Origin: Candidatus Hydrogenedentota bacterium
Lineage (GTDB): Bacteria; Hydrogenedentota; Hydrogenedentia; Hydrogenedentales; SLHB01
Length of the DNA: 6,036 bases
NCBI GenBank assembly: GCA_016934125.1
Contig: JAFGTL010000376.1
Span: 1-6,036 of the forward strand
Direction: 5' to 3'
Shown here: piece by piece, positions 1 to 6,036 of the stretch
How the letters are laid out: each line of letters opens with the position of its first letter
Numbering within the stretch: position 1 is the first letter of the stretch
Notes under the pieces: generated by a model
Databases searched by the model: none
What the model was told of the DNA's origin: nothing
What the model saw: the letters and a program-made list of their open reading frames with translations, nothing else
Made by a program: the position numbers and the translations under genes

Positions 1-273
1 CCACGGCACGTCCGGATCGTCTGCAACGACGTGCTCGACTTCGATGTTGAGATCCGCCCCCTCCGAGGCGAGCCAGTCGCCCAGGCGGGCGGCCGTTTCG
101 TCGGCGACGGGATCGCCGGCCGCGCCGATCACGCACAAGACGTGGGTGTCGCGAGGCAAAGTGAACGCGGCCAGGCGAACCGTGGTGTCCTGGCAGGCGT
201 GTGCGACGCGTCCCGGGATGGCCGAGGCGGCGGCAAGGCCGATGACGAGAATGTGTGCTGCGATTCGGTTCAC
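1..273 (-). CDS. Exported protein of unknown function, N-terminal part (runs off left edge)
   Basis: The minus strand is open from a GTG at 273-271 to the window edge, giving 91 residues with no stop. The N-terminus looks like a Sec signal: Arg3, a hydrophobic stretch at about residues 8-19, and a possible signal peptidase I site A24-H25-A26 before Cys27. A lipoprotein reading is weaker, because A-H-A-C is a poor lipobox. The exported part begins with Cys27 and has a second cysteine in the hydrophobic strand VLCVIG (residues 45-50). A helix-like segment (about 57-71) and another strand, LNIEVEHV (75-82), follow. This order is compatible with an alpha/beta, thioredoxin-like fold, but that is only inference and no CxxC is visible. 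I do not recognise the family. The start has no strong Shine-Dalgarno, only AAAGA a few bases upstream; no in-frame ATG exists. The gene is divergent from the DUF1460 gene. Confidence 0.7.
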   Translation of the reverse strand, partial: MNRIAAHILVIGLAAASAIPGRVAHACQDTTVRLAAFTLPRDTHVLCVIGAAGDPVADETAARLGDWLASEGADLNIEVEHVVADDPDVPW

Positions 274-383
274 TGCTGCGTCTTTCAGGCAGGGGCTCGC
301 CCGCTGCGGCGCCGCGATAAACGGACACGCTGTGGGCCCGCGGCGGACTGTACACACCAGGCTACCGGGTTCCGGGCGCCAGA

Positions 384-459
384 TCAACCGGCCCGGCGTG
401 CTGGCCGACAAGCCGGACGCGGAACACACGTTCTCCGGGGATAACCGTCAACCGGCCCG
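384..459. repeat. Pair of 12-base direct repeats in divergent intergenic region
   Basis: TCAACCGGCCCG occurs at 384-395 and again at 448-459, with start points 64 bases apart. Both copies are followed by similar GC-rich sequence. They could be operator half-sites for the divergent promoters, but in DNA this rich in CCGG and GGCC words a chance repeat is also possible. Confidence 0.35.
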
Positions 460-489
460 CGTTTATGCCCGGCTCCGTTGAGAAAACGC

Positions 490-518
490 TTGTCCCGGCC
501 ACGGGAATCCGCTACAAG
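490..518 (+). promoter_or_regulatory. Candidate sigma-70-type promoter for the amidase-cupin pair
   Basis: TTGTCC (490-495) and TACAAG (513-518) are separated by exactly 17 bases, and each matches the -35 or -10 consensus at 4 of 6 positions. Transcription would start around 525, giving a short leader that just includes the AAAGGAG ribosome binding site at 528-534. The match is modest and no experiment supports it. Confidence 0.35.
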
Positions 519-541
519 TAAGCCAACAAAGGAGCGGATTC

Positions 542-1381
542 ATGATCGTCTCAGTTCTGATGGCGGCGCTAACCGCCGGCTCGTGGACGCTCTACGACAT
601 GACGCCCGGCGATATCGACGAGTACGCCGCGCAACTCAGCGCCCGGGAGCCCGACTTCAGCGCGCGCGTCGTGGCCGTGGCAAATCGATCGCTCGGCACC
701 CCCTACGCCGATGGCCCGCTCGGCGAAGGGCCGGCCGGTGTGTACGATCAGGATCCCCTCGTCGACTTTCAGCGGGTGGACTGCGTCACCTTCATCGAGC
801 AGACGATTGCGCTGGCGTCGGCGCGCTCCTTCGATGAGGCGGTGGACATGCTCCAGCGCATCCGATACAAAGACGGCGCCATCGCCTTCGAGACGCGCAA
901 CCACTTCATGATCGCCGACTGGATCGAGAACAACCCATTCTGCCGCGACGTGACGGCCGAGGCGGGCGTGCCCTGCGCGGAGGTGTCGCGCCGGATCAGC
1001 AAGCGCGACTTCTTCGAGCGGGTGAACGCGCCCGAGCTGGGCCGGTTCGCGTTGAGCCGGATTGTCGATCTCCGCTATATCCCGGCGGCGCAGGCCGGCG
1101 AGGCCGCACCGAACCTGCCCAGCCCGGCGGTGGTGGTGTTCGTCGGCAAGGTGGACTGGCTGTTTGCGCTGCATTGCGGGCTCTTCATCCGCACCGACGC
1201 CGATGAAGGCCCCCAGAACATGCTATACCACGCCTCGTCGAAGGCCGGCTGCGTGGTGGCGGAGGATTTCGCCGGCTACCTCTCGGGAACCGAACGCTAC
1301 CTCGGATTCACAGCCTACGCCATCGACAACCCCGCCGGCCGCGGCGCCCCGAGCCGGGACGGGGAGGACTCCCCCGAATGA
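542..1381 (+). CDS. DUF1460 family protein, NlpC/P60-like N-acetylmuramoyl-L-alanine amidase
   Basis: This 279-residue protein carries the hallmarks of the DUF1460 family, papain-like (NlpC/P60 fold) enzymes; members studied cut the bond between N-acetylmuramic acid and L-alanine in peptidoglycan fragments. Visible motifs, in order, are LGTPY (51-55), DCVTFIEQ with the probable nucleophile Cys81, RNHFMIADW (119-127) followed by Asn130-Asn131, the HCG strand with the probable catalytic His211, and HASS (230-233). All are intact, so an active enzyme is expected. The N-terminus MIVSVLMAALTAG is hydrophobic but short and lacks a positive n-region, so export is plausible rather than certain. The start is well supported by AAAGGAG seven bases upstream. 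The stop overlaps the start of the cupin gene as ATGA. The likely role is muropeptide trimming, turnover or recycling; the exact substrate cannot be read from sequence. Confidence 0.9.
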   Translation: MIVSVLMAALTAGSWTLYDMTPGDIDEYAAQLSAREPDFSARVVAVANRSLGTPYADGPLGEGPAGVYDQDPLVDFQRVDCVTFIEQTIALASARSFDEAVDMLQRIRYKDGAIAFETRNHFMIADWIENNPFCRDVTAEAGVPCAEVSRRISKRDFFERVNAPELGRFALSRIVDLRYIPAAQAGEAAPNLPSPAVVVFVGKVDWLFALHCGLFIRTDADEGPQNMLYHASSKAGCVVAEDFAGYLSGTERYLGFTAYAIDNPAGRGAPSRDGEDSPE

Positions 1382-1941
1382 GCGGCGGCGGCACCATCCG
1401 CGTCTCGCCCGCCGCGACGAGATCGTGCCACGACACCCTCGCTGTGGTGGATGGCGCACTAATCGAGGCCAAGGCACGCGACGCCGCCGCGAGCGCCCGC
1501 GGGCGCGAGATCCACTGCTTCCACACCGGCAACGAGGACACCCTCCAGCGGATGCTGAACGCACTCCAGCCGGGCAGCTACATCACCCCCCACCAGCACG
1601 GCCGCCCGCCAAAGGCCGAGTCCATTGTCTTGTTAGCCGGCAGCCTCGGATTCGTCCCCTTCGCGGAGGACGGGACGCCGGACATAGCGGGTTCCGTCTT
1701 GCTCGATGGCCCCCGGGGACGCTACGCGGTGGACTTCCGGGCGGGGCTGTGGCACACCTTCTTCGCCCTCGAGCCCGGCACCGTCCTGTTCGAGGTGAAG
1801 CCCGGCCCCTATGATCCGGACACAGATAAGCAGTTCGCGCCCTGGGCCCCGCCCGAGGGTGATGCCCGCGCCGCCGCCTATCTGGCCGGCATCGAGGATT
1901 CGTTCCGCGCATACTGGAACCTGCCGGGGCGGCCCTGGTAG
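1378..1941 (+). CDS. WbuC family cupin-fold metalloprotein
   Basis: This 187-residue protein matches the WbuC-type cupins, small beta-barrel proteins first noted in O-antigen gene clusters and of unproven function. The first cupin motif is PGSYITPHQH (65-74), with likely metal ligands His72 and His74, and Glu81 in KAESIVLLAGS. The second is PGTVLFEVKPGPY (133-145), preceded by LWHTFFAL with His126 as the likely fourth ligand. The family-typical tail DKQFAPWAPPEG (150-161) is present, followed by about 26 further residues. The RQR/H-rich region expected before the barrel is seen as REIHCFHTGNEDTLQRML. No signal peptide is visible, so it is probably cytoplasmic. The ATG overlaps the upstream TGA by ATGA, and GGGGAGGA (1361-1368) lies nine bases before it, so translation is probably coupled to the amidase gene. 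A sugar isomerase or dioxygenase-like role is possible but not shown. Confidence 0.87.
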   Translation: MSGGGTIRVSPAATRSCHDTLAVVDGALIEAKARDAAASARGREIHCFHTGNEDTLQRMLNALQPGSYITPHQHGRPPKAESIVLLAGSLGFVPFAEDGTPDIAGSVLLDGPRGRYAVDFRAGLWHTFFALEPGTVLFEVKPGPYDPDTDKQFAPWAPPEGDARAAAYLAGIEDSFRAYWNLPGRPW

Positions 1942-2063
1942 CGGCGCAGGTTCTTCTACCGAGGCCGATTCGAGCCCTGGAAGCCCCGCGCGGTGCGTGC
2001 TACAGTGGCCCGGTGCGTCCAGCGAGGCGGGCGGGGTTGTTACCGGCAATTGGGGAGATCCAG
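1942..2063. other. Intergenic gap with possible promoter for the sialidase operon
   Basis: No terminator hairpin with a T-run is visible after the cupin gene. A TACAGT box at 2001-2006 could be a -10 element, which would put the start about 50 bases before the sialidase gene, but the best -35 candidate at a usable distance (CTGGAA, 1977-1982, 18 bases away) matches only 3 of 6 positions. An 8-base direct repeat CGGTGCGT (1991-1998 and 2011-2018) flanks the box with a 20-base period. Confidence 0.35.
2052..2057 (+). promoter_or_regulatory. Ribosome binding site that sets the sialidase start
   Basis: GGGGAG ends six bases before the ATG at 2064. This favours that start over the in-frame GTG at 2013, which would add 17 residues ahead of the Tat signal, and over the ATG at 2079. 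Confidence 0.75.
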
Positions 2064-3335
2064 ATGGACAGAATACGTATGAGCCGGAGGAGGTTCCTGG
2101 CGTCTGCAACGGCGGCAGGCGGCCTACTCGTGGGCGGCCGGGCGCGCGCCGCCGAAGGAGGCACGATGCGACTGCTCAGCAAGGAGGTGTTCATCCCCAG
2201 CCGGGACGGCACCGGCGTGTTCCCGGGGTTCATCACCTACGTCCACCGCACCAAGCCCATCCTGCTCCATCGGTTCGGCTGGGTGGAGGCGTCGGACACC
2301 TACGACAACTTTCACGAGCGGATCAGCGAGGACAATGGCGTCACGTGGACGGAGCCCGTACTCAAGCTCAAGAGCAAAGCCGTGGAAGGCGGCCGGATCC
2401 GCTACTGCGAAAACGGCGGGTTTTTCGACGCGGATACCAACAGAGTCATGACGTTCGTCAGCAAGTTCCTCTATCCGGACGATCGGCTCAACGTCGACAT
2501 CCCCCGGCAGGTTGAGGTGGAGGTGTACGATCCGGGCCAGGCCGAGCGGCCCAAGCCATTCACACTGAGCTTCGATCCACCCCAGGATATCTCCATCAGT
2601 TTCTGTTTCCCCATCAAAACCTCGGCGGGCCGCATCCTCGTGCCCATGTTCCAGCAGGAACTCGACGATGCCGGCGCCGTCCGCCACCACCCCAAGTCCG
2701 GCGCCGTCATCTACCAGGTTCGCATGATCATCGGCGAGTATCGTGCCGGCGGCGCGCTCGATTGGCGCCTGGGCGAGCCGCTCCGTTCGGATCCGGCGCG
2801 GAACACCCGGGGCTACAGCGAATCGGCGCCCGTGGAACTCCGCGACGGCCGGATCGCCCTGTTGTGCCGCGGCAGCAATGTCGGCATGGCCGACGAGCCG
2901 GGCTACAAATGGCTGAGCTTCTCGGAAGACGGCGGCGAGAGTTGGCGGGAGGCCGTGCCGCTCTGCGGCGACGACGGCGAACCCATCGAGTCATCGGCGA
3001 CGGGCTGCGCGTGTTTCCGCTCGATCGCGAACGGCAAGCTGTACTTCATCGGCAACCTGTGCGCCCGGGGCGAACGGGCGGAGGGGAACTGGCCTCGAAG
3101 CCCGCTGTACGTCGCGGAAGTCCAGGAAGATCCCTTCGCGATCCGGCGCGATTCGCTGACGGTGATCGATGAACGGGGCCCCGACGACTCGCCCCAGACG
3201 CAGATCTCCAACTTCCGCTATTACCAGGATCGGGCAACCGGCGACGTCGTCGTCACGGCGACGCGATTCGGCGAACGCGACGCCAAGAAGTGGAAATGGG
3301 CCGATCACTACCGATACCGCGTGGCCCTCGCGTAA
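2064..3335 (+). CDS. Tat-exported sialidase family (BNR/Asp-box) protein
   Basis: From the ATG at 2064 the product is 423 residues. It opens with a twin-arginine signal: SRRRFLA (7-13), a hydrophobic segment LASATAAGGLLVGG and a cleavage site near ARA-AEG (28-31), so it should be exported folded by the Tat route. The body is a six-bladed-propeller type sequence with two perfect Asp-boxes, S88-x-D-x-G-x-T-W95 and S287-x-D-x-G-x-S-W294. The segment E253-SAPVELRDGRI ending at Arg269 resembles the glutamate/arginine blade of sialidases. A clear N-terminal RIP-type arginine motif is not obvious, so true sialidase activity is uncertain; a related glycosidase or a non-catalytic propeller is possible. 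The DUF4838 gene starts 47 bases downstream on the same strand, probably in one operon. Together they suggest work on complex, perhaps host- or algae-derived, glycans outside the cytoplasm. Confidence 0.85.
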   Translation: MDRIRMSRRRFLASATAAGGLLVGGRARAAEGGTMRLLSKEVFIPSRDGTGVFPGFITYVHRTKPILLHRFGWVEASDTYDNFHERISEDNGVTWTEPVLKLKSKAVEGGRIRYCENGGFFDADTNRVMTFVSKFLYPDDRLNVDIPRQVEVEVYDPGQAERPKPFTLSFDPPQDISISFCFPIKTSAGRILVPMFQQELDDAGAVRHHPKSGAVIYQVRMIIGEYRAGGALDWRLGEPLRSDPARNTRGYSESAPVELRDGRIALLCRGSNVGMADEPGYKWLSFSEDGGESWREAVPLCGDDGEPIESSATGCACFRSIANGKLYFIGNLCARGERAEGNWPRSPLYVAEVQEDPFAIRRDSLTVIDERGPDDSPQTQISNFRYYQDRATGDVVVTATRFGERDAKKWKWADHYRYRVALA

Positions 3336-3370
3336 CCGGCCGCGGTTTGGTGTGCCGCGACGCAAAGGGA

Positions 3371-3376
3371 AGGGGA
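3371..3376 (+). promoter_or_regulatory. Ribosome binding site that sets the DUF4838 start
   Basis: AGGGGA ends six bases before the ATG at 3383. The longer open frame from 3290 would overlap the sialidase gene and place 31 non-hydrophobic residues in front of the signal peptide, so the 3383 start is preferred. Confidence 0.75.
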
Positions 3377-3382
3377 TTCGCA

Positions 3383-5620
3383 ATGAGCAAGTGCATCGTA
3401 CTGCTGGCGCTTTCGGCCTCGACGGCGTTCGCCGCCGGGCCGCAGGGCGTAAATCTGGCCGAACTCACCGACTGGGACATCATCGTCGCGAGCGATGCGA
3501 TCCCGAGCGAGGCGTATGCGGCCGAGGAACTCCAGTCCCACTTCGAGATGGCGAGCGGCATCCGGCTGCCTATCGTGCACGCGGTGGAACGCGCCGATCG
3601 CCACATCTTCGTCGGCCCCGGCGAGGCCCTGGCATCGAGCGCGGTGGGGTTCGGCACCGACGAGTTCGGCCCGGAGGATCTCCGGATCGTGATTCGCGAT
3701 GGGCTGATCGCCATCGCGGGCGGCCGGCCCCGGGGCACGCTCTACGGCGTCTACACCTTCCTTGAGGACTACCTCGGCGTACGGTTCCTCAGCCCCGATC
3801 ACACGCACGTGCCCAAGGTGGGGGCGTGGCGCGTCGTGGGCCCCGTGGATCGATTCTACCATCCGCCGCTGGCGTTTCGCTGGAGTTTCTACGCCGAGAC
3901 GAACTGGGATCCCGTGTTTGCCGCGCGCAACCGCACCAACACCGTGCCCACCGAGCCCAGGCTCGGCGGGAAGACGGGCCTGACGAACATCAACCACAGC
4001 CTGCTCTTCCTGCTGCCATCGCAGACGTACGGGAAAGAGCACCCCGAGTACTACGCCCTCGTTGACGGGAAACGCGTGGCGACCGTGGCCAACGACGGCG
4101 TCATGACGCAGCCGTGCCTCACCAATCCGGATGTGCTCCGGATCGTCACGGATCGCGTGCTCGGGAGCTTGCGGAGCAGCCCGGGCGTCGAGAACGTGTC
4201 GGTGAGCCAGAACGACAACACGAAGTACTGCCGCTGCCCGGACTGCGCGGCCATCGACGAGCGCGAAGGCACGCCCATGGGCTCCTTGCTGACCTTCGTG
4301 AACGCCGTGGCCGACGAGGTGGCCAAGGAATTCCCGGACGTGCTCGTAGGCACCCTCGCGTACAGCTACTCGCGGAAACCGCCCCGAACCATCCGGCCCC
4401 GGCCCAACGTCCAGATCCAGTTGTGCAGCATCGAGTGCAGCATGATTCAGCCCATCAACGATCCGGGCTGCGAGTTGAACGTCGAGTTCTGCCGCGATCT
4501 GGACGAATGGGGGAAGATCTGCGACAACGTATCCATCTGGTGCTACAACACCAACTTCGCCGGCTATCAACTGCCCTGCCCCAACCTGCGCGTCATCGAG
4601 CCCAACATCCGCCACTTCGTCGCCAACCACGCCATCGGCGTGTTCATGCAGGGCGTGTACAACACGCTCTCGGGCGAGTTCTCCGATCTTCGCAACTACA
4701 TGACAGCCAATCTGCTCTGGGATCCGAACCGGAGCGGCCAGCAGCTCATGGACGAGTTCCTCGACTTGCACTACGGCCGCGCCGCCGATCCCATCCGACG
4801 GTTCATCAACCTCGTCCACGACAACGCCGAGGCCCGCGGCATCCAACGGAATTGCTCCGGCTCGGCGGCGGATTTCGGCATCGACGACGCGATCATCGAG
4901 GCGGGCTTCAATGCGTTCGATGAGGCCCTGCGCCTGGCCGACGACGACACCGTGCGGGATCGCGTGGAGAAGGCGTCCATGTGCGTGTACTGCGCGGCCA
5001 TCGATCCGCTCGCGTCGGCCATGAGCGCGGAAGGCATTCCCGATCCGGATACGGTGCGGCGGTTGCTGCCCCTTGCGGAGCGGTTCAATGAGCTGTGCGC
5101 GAAGTACGGCGTCACCAAGACCTCCGAAGGCGTGCCGTTCAGGGAAGGCGAGATGGACTTGCCCGTCGACGCCCTGTGCGGGCGGCGCGTCGTCCAGTTG
5201 CCGGAACAGTGGCGGTTCCGGCTCGATCCGGACAACGTGGGCGAACAGGAAGCGTGGTTCGCCCAACCGGCCGGCGCGGCCTGGAAACCGATCTCGATCC
5301 ATTCGGCGTGGGAAGGCCAAGGCTATGAGGGTTACGACGGCTACGGGTGGTACTCCGTCGAGATCGAGATTCCGCCGGTTGAGGAGCGGCGCGTATGGCT
5401 TCTGTGCGGGGCCGTCGATGAGACGTTCAAGCTGTGGATCAACGGTGAGTACGTGGGCGCGAGCGAAGGGGAGCCCACCCTCCTCTGGTGCCGGCCCGTC
5501 GCGCTCGACATCACCGGGAAGTACACGCCCGGCGCCACGACGCGCATCACCATGCGCGTCCACGACGTGGGATATGCGGGCGGCATCTGGAAGCCGATCT
5601 GGGTGACAGCGGCGGACTGA
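3383..5620 (+). CDS. Secreted DUF4838 domain protein with GH67-like N-terminus and C-terminal jelly roll
   Basis: The 745-residue product begins with a Sec signal peptide (hydrophobic at about 4-16, cleavage near AFA-AGP at 15-20). Residues about 30-150 resemble the N-terminal domain of alpha-glucuronidases: AAEELQSHFEMASGIRLPI (46-64), then IFVGPGEA and PRGTLYGVYTFLEDYLGVRFL (116-136). The DUF4838 region (about 200-480) carries SVSQNDNTKYCRCPDC with Cys283, Cys285 and Cys288, IDEREGTPMGSLLTFVNAVADE, GTLAYSYSRKPP (323-334), and LLWDPN (444-449) before YGRAADPIRRFI. Residues about 600-742 look like a galactose-binding, GH2-type beta-sandwich, with WYSVEIEIP and LWINGEYVG (684-692). DUF4838 has no firmly assigned reaction; a glycoside hydrolase-like (TIM barrel) enzyme on uronic acid or other glycans is the usual inference. 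It follows the sialidase-like gene by 47 bases and is probably co-transcribed with it. The mature protein is unusually cysteine-rich, with 18 cysteines. Confidence 0.9.
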   Translation: MSKCIVLLALSASTAFAAGPQGVNLAELTDWDIIVASDAIPSEAYAAEELQSHFEMASGIRLPIVHAVERADRHIFVGPGEALASSAVGFGTDEFGPEDLRIVIRDGLIAIAGGRPRGTLYGVYTFLEDYLGVRFLSPDHTHVPKVGAWRVVGPVDRFYHPPLAFRWSFYAETNWDPVFAARNRTNTVPTEPRLGGKTGLTNINHSLLFLLPSQTYGKEHPEYYALVDGKRVATVANDGVMTQPCLTNPDVLRIVTDRVLGSLRSSPGVENVSVSQNDNTKYCRCPDCAAIDEREGTPMGSLLTFVNAVADEVAKEFPDVLVGTLAYSYSRKPPRTIRPRPNVQIQLCSIECSMIQPINDPGCELNVEFCRDLDEWGKICDNVSIWCYNTNFAGYQLPCPNLRVIEPNIRHFVANHAIGVFMQGVYNTLSGEFSDLRNYMTANLLWDPNRSGQQLMDEFLDLHYGRAADPIRRFINLVHDNAEARGIQRNCSGSAADFGIDDAIIEAGFNAFDEALRLADDDTVRDRVEKASMCVYCAAIDPLASAMSAEGIPDPDTVRRLLPLAERFNELCAKYGVTKTSEGVPFREGEMDLPVDALCGRRVVQLPEQWRFRLDPDNVGEQEAWFAQPAGAAWKPISIHSAWEGQGYEGYDGYGWYSVEIEIPPVEERRVWLLCGAVDETFKLWINGEYVGASEGEPTLLWCRPVALDITGKYTPGATTRITMRVHDVGYAGGIWKPIWVTAAD

Positions 5621-5644
5621 CGGGCCGTGACGGGCCGGCCCGTC
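5619..5644. terminator. GC-rich palindrome between convergent genes, possible bidirectional terminator
   Basis: GACGGGCC at 5619-5626 and again at 5629-5636 is followed by its inverse GGCCCGTC at 5637-5644. Either an 8-base stem with a 10-base loop (first copy with the inverse) or a 16-base perfect palindrome (5629-5644) results. It lies exactly between the stop codons of the DUF4838 and histidine kinase genes, where a shared terminator would be expected. There is no T-run on either side, so it does not fit the classic intrinsic terminator. Confidence 0.4.
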
Positions 5645-5645
5645 G

Positions 5646-6036
5646 CTACGGCTCGGCCCTCGGCAGCGTCATGGTGAACGCCGTGATGCCCGGCTGCGCG
5701 TCATCGAGCCGGAGTTCGCCGTGATGGGCGCGGACGATCTCCCGGGCCAGGCTCAGGCCCAGCCCGACGCCGGCTACCTTCCGGCTGCGGGCCTGATCGC
5801 CCCGGAAGAAGCGCGTGAAGATCTTGGCGCGGCTCCCCGGAGGGATGCCGGGGCCCGAGTTGGCGATGGTGAATTGCACGGCTCCCTCGCCGGCGCGGAG
5901 GCCCAGGCTCACGAAGCCGCCGTCCTGGTTGTATTTGACGGCGTTTCCGGTGAGATTCTGCACCACCTGCTTGATGAGATCCGCGTCCGCCAGCACCCAC
6001 GCGTCCGGCTCGATTTCGCTCCGAATCTCCAAATGC
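5646..6036 (-). CDS. Sensor histidine kinase, C-terminal ATPase domain (runs off right edge)
   Basis: The minus strand reads 129 residues from the window edge to a TAG at 5648-5646; the 5' part is missing, and the first complete codon is internal, not a start. The fragment is the catalytic HATPase_c domain of a two-component kinase. Counting from the edge, the N-box is QVVQNLTGNAVKYN with Asn27 and Asn31. The G1 box is NSGPGIP (59-65), with Asn in place of the more usual Asp, a variant common in this kinase group. The F-box region is IFTRFFRGD (72-80) and the G2 box GVGLGLSLAREIV (89-101). The ending HHGELRLDD...FTMTLP is typical of the last strands. It would phosphorylate its own histidine and then a partner response regulator, neither of which is in the window. 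The type and signal cannot be told because the sensor region is missing. It converges on the DUF4838 gene with 25 bases between them. Confidence 0.92.
   Translation of the reverse strand, partial: HLEIRSEIEPDAWVLADADLIKQVVQNLTGNAVKYNQDGGFVSLGLRAGEGAVQFTIANSGPGIPPGSRAKIFTRFFRGDQARSRKVAGVGLGLSLAREIVRAHHGELRLDDAQPGITAFTMTLPRAEP

Larger units (their letters stand above)
274..541. other. Divergent intergenic region
   Basis: These 268 bases lie between two divergently transcribed genes and must hold the promoters for both. On the plus strand a plausible promoter sits at 490-518. On the minus strand a TACAGT box (352 to 347) could be a -10 element for the left-hand gene, but no good -35 is found at the right distance. 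A 12-base direct repeat occurs at 384-395 and 448-459. I see no convincing small gene, RNA or terminator here. Confidence 0.6.

Noticed and set aside
423..451. A minus-strand TTGACG as a -35 for the left-hand gene
   Set aside because: TTGACG (451 to 446) is a good -35, but the bases 17 further on, TGTGTT, make a poor -10, and the start would lie about 150 bases from the gene.
31..481. Two plus-strand open frames of 137 and 145 codons at the left end
   Set aside because: They overlie the minus-strand exported protein, have no ribosome binding site and give Arg/Ala-rich sequence with no domain-like features.
478..837. A plus-strand frame of 119 codons from a TTG, as a possible small gene before the amidase
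   Set aside because: Most of it overlaps the amidase in another frame, it is Arg-rich and lacks a Shine-Dalgarno.
569..1174. A 201-codon minus-strand frame inside the amidase gene
   Set aside because: It is antisense to a clear DUF1460 protein with intact catalytic motifs and its product has no recognisable features.
4114..4923. A 269-codon plus-strand frame within the DUF4838 gene
   Set aside because: It is an alternate frame of low complexity, rich in Arg, His and Pro, with no start signal.
3308..5563. A 751-codon open frame on the minus strand opposite the DUF4838 gene
   Set aside because: The plus-strand frame has a signal peptide, a good ribosome binding site and recognisable domains. 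The opposite frame shows none of these and is the expected by-product of GC-rich codon use.

Overview
This GC-rich window is densely packed and looks bacterial. It combines Shine-Dalgarno-led genes, a Tat-exported sialidase-like protein, a secreted DUF4838 protein with a GH67-like N-terminus, a DUF1460 amidase and a WbuC-type cupin. That mix resembles environmental glycan-degrading bacteria of the Planctomycetota, Verrucomicrobiota, Lentisphaerota or Hydrogenedentota kind. This placement is inferred from gene content and base composition; no rRNA or other marker gene is present.

Layout: the left edge (1-273, minus strand) holds the first 91 codons of an unrecognised exported protein. A 268-base divergent intergenic region follows. 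Next is a translationally coupled pair on the plus strand, a DUF1460 NlpC/P60-like amidase (542-1381) and a WbuC-family cupin (1378-1941), which share an ATGA overlap. After a 122-base gap come a Tat-signal sialidase/BNR-repeat protein (2064-3335) and, 47 bases later, a large Sec-exported DUF4838 protein (3383-5620). At the right edge, converging on these genes, is the C-terminal ATPase end of a sensor histidine kinase (5646-6036, minus strand). Only 25 bases separate it from the DUF4838 gene, and they carry a GC-rich palindrome.

Function: the sialidase-like and DUF4838 genes form a probable two-gene extracytoplasmic carbohydrate-processing unit, with one product exported by Tat and the other by Sec. 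The amidase-cupin pair points to cell-wall or surface-glycan metabolism, but the substrate of the cupin is not known. The kinase is on the opposite strand and nothing in the window ties it to the carbohydrate genes. I see no RNA genes, CRISPR array, insertion sequence or other mobile-element signature. The families are known ones; what is least described is the role of the DUF4838 protein, the amidase-cupin coupling and the truncated exported protein on the left.
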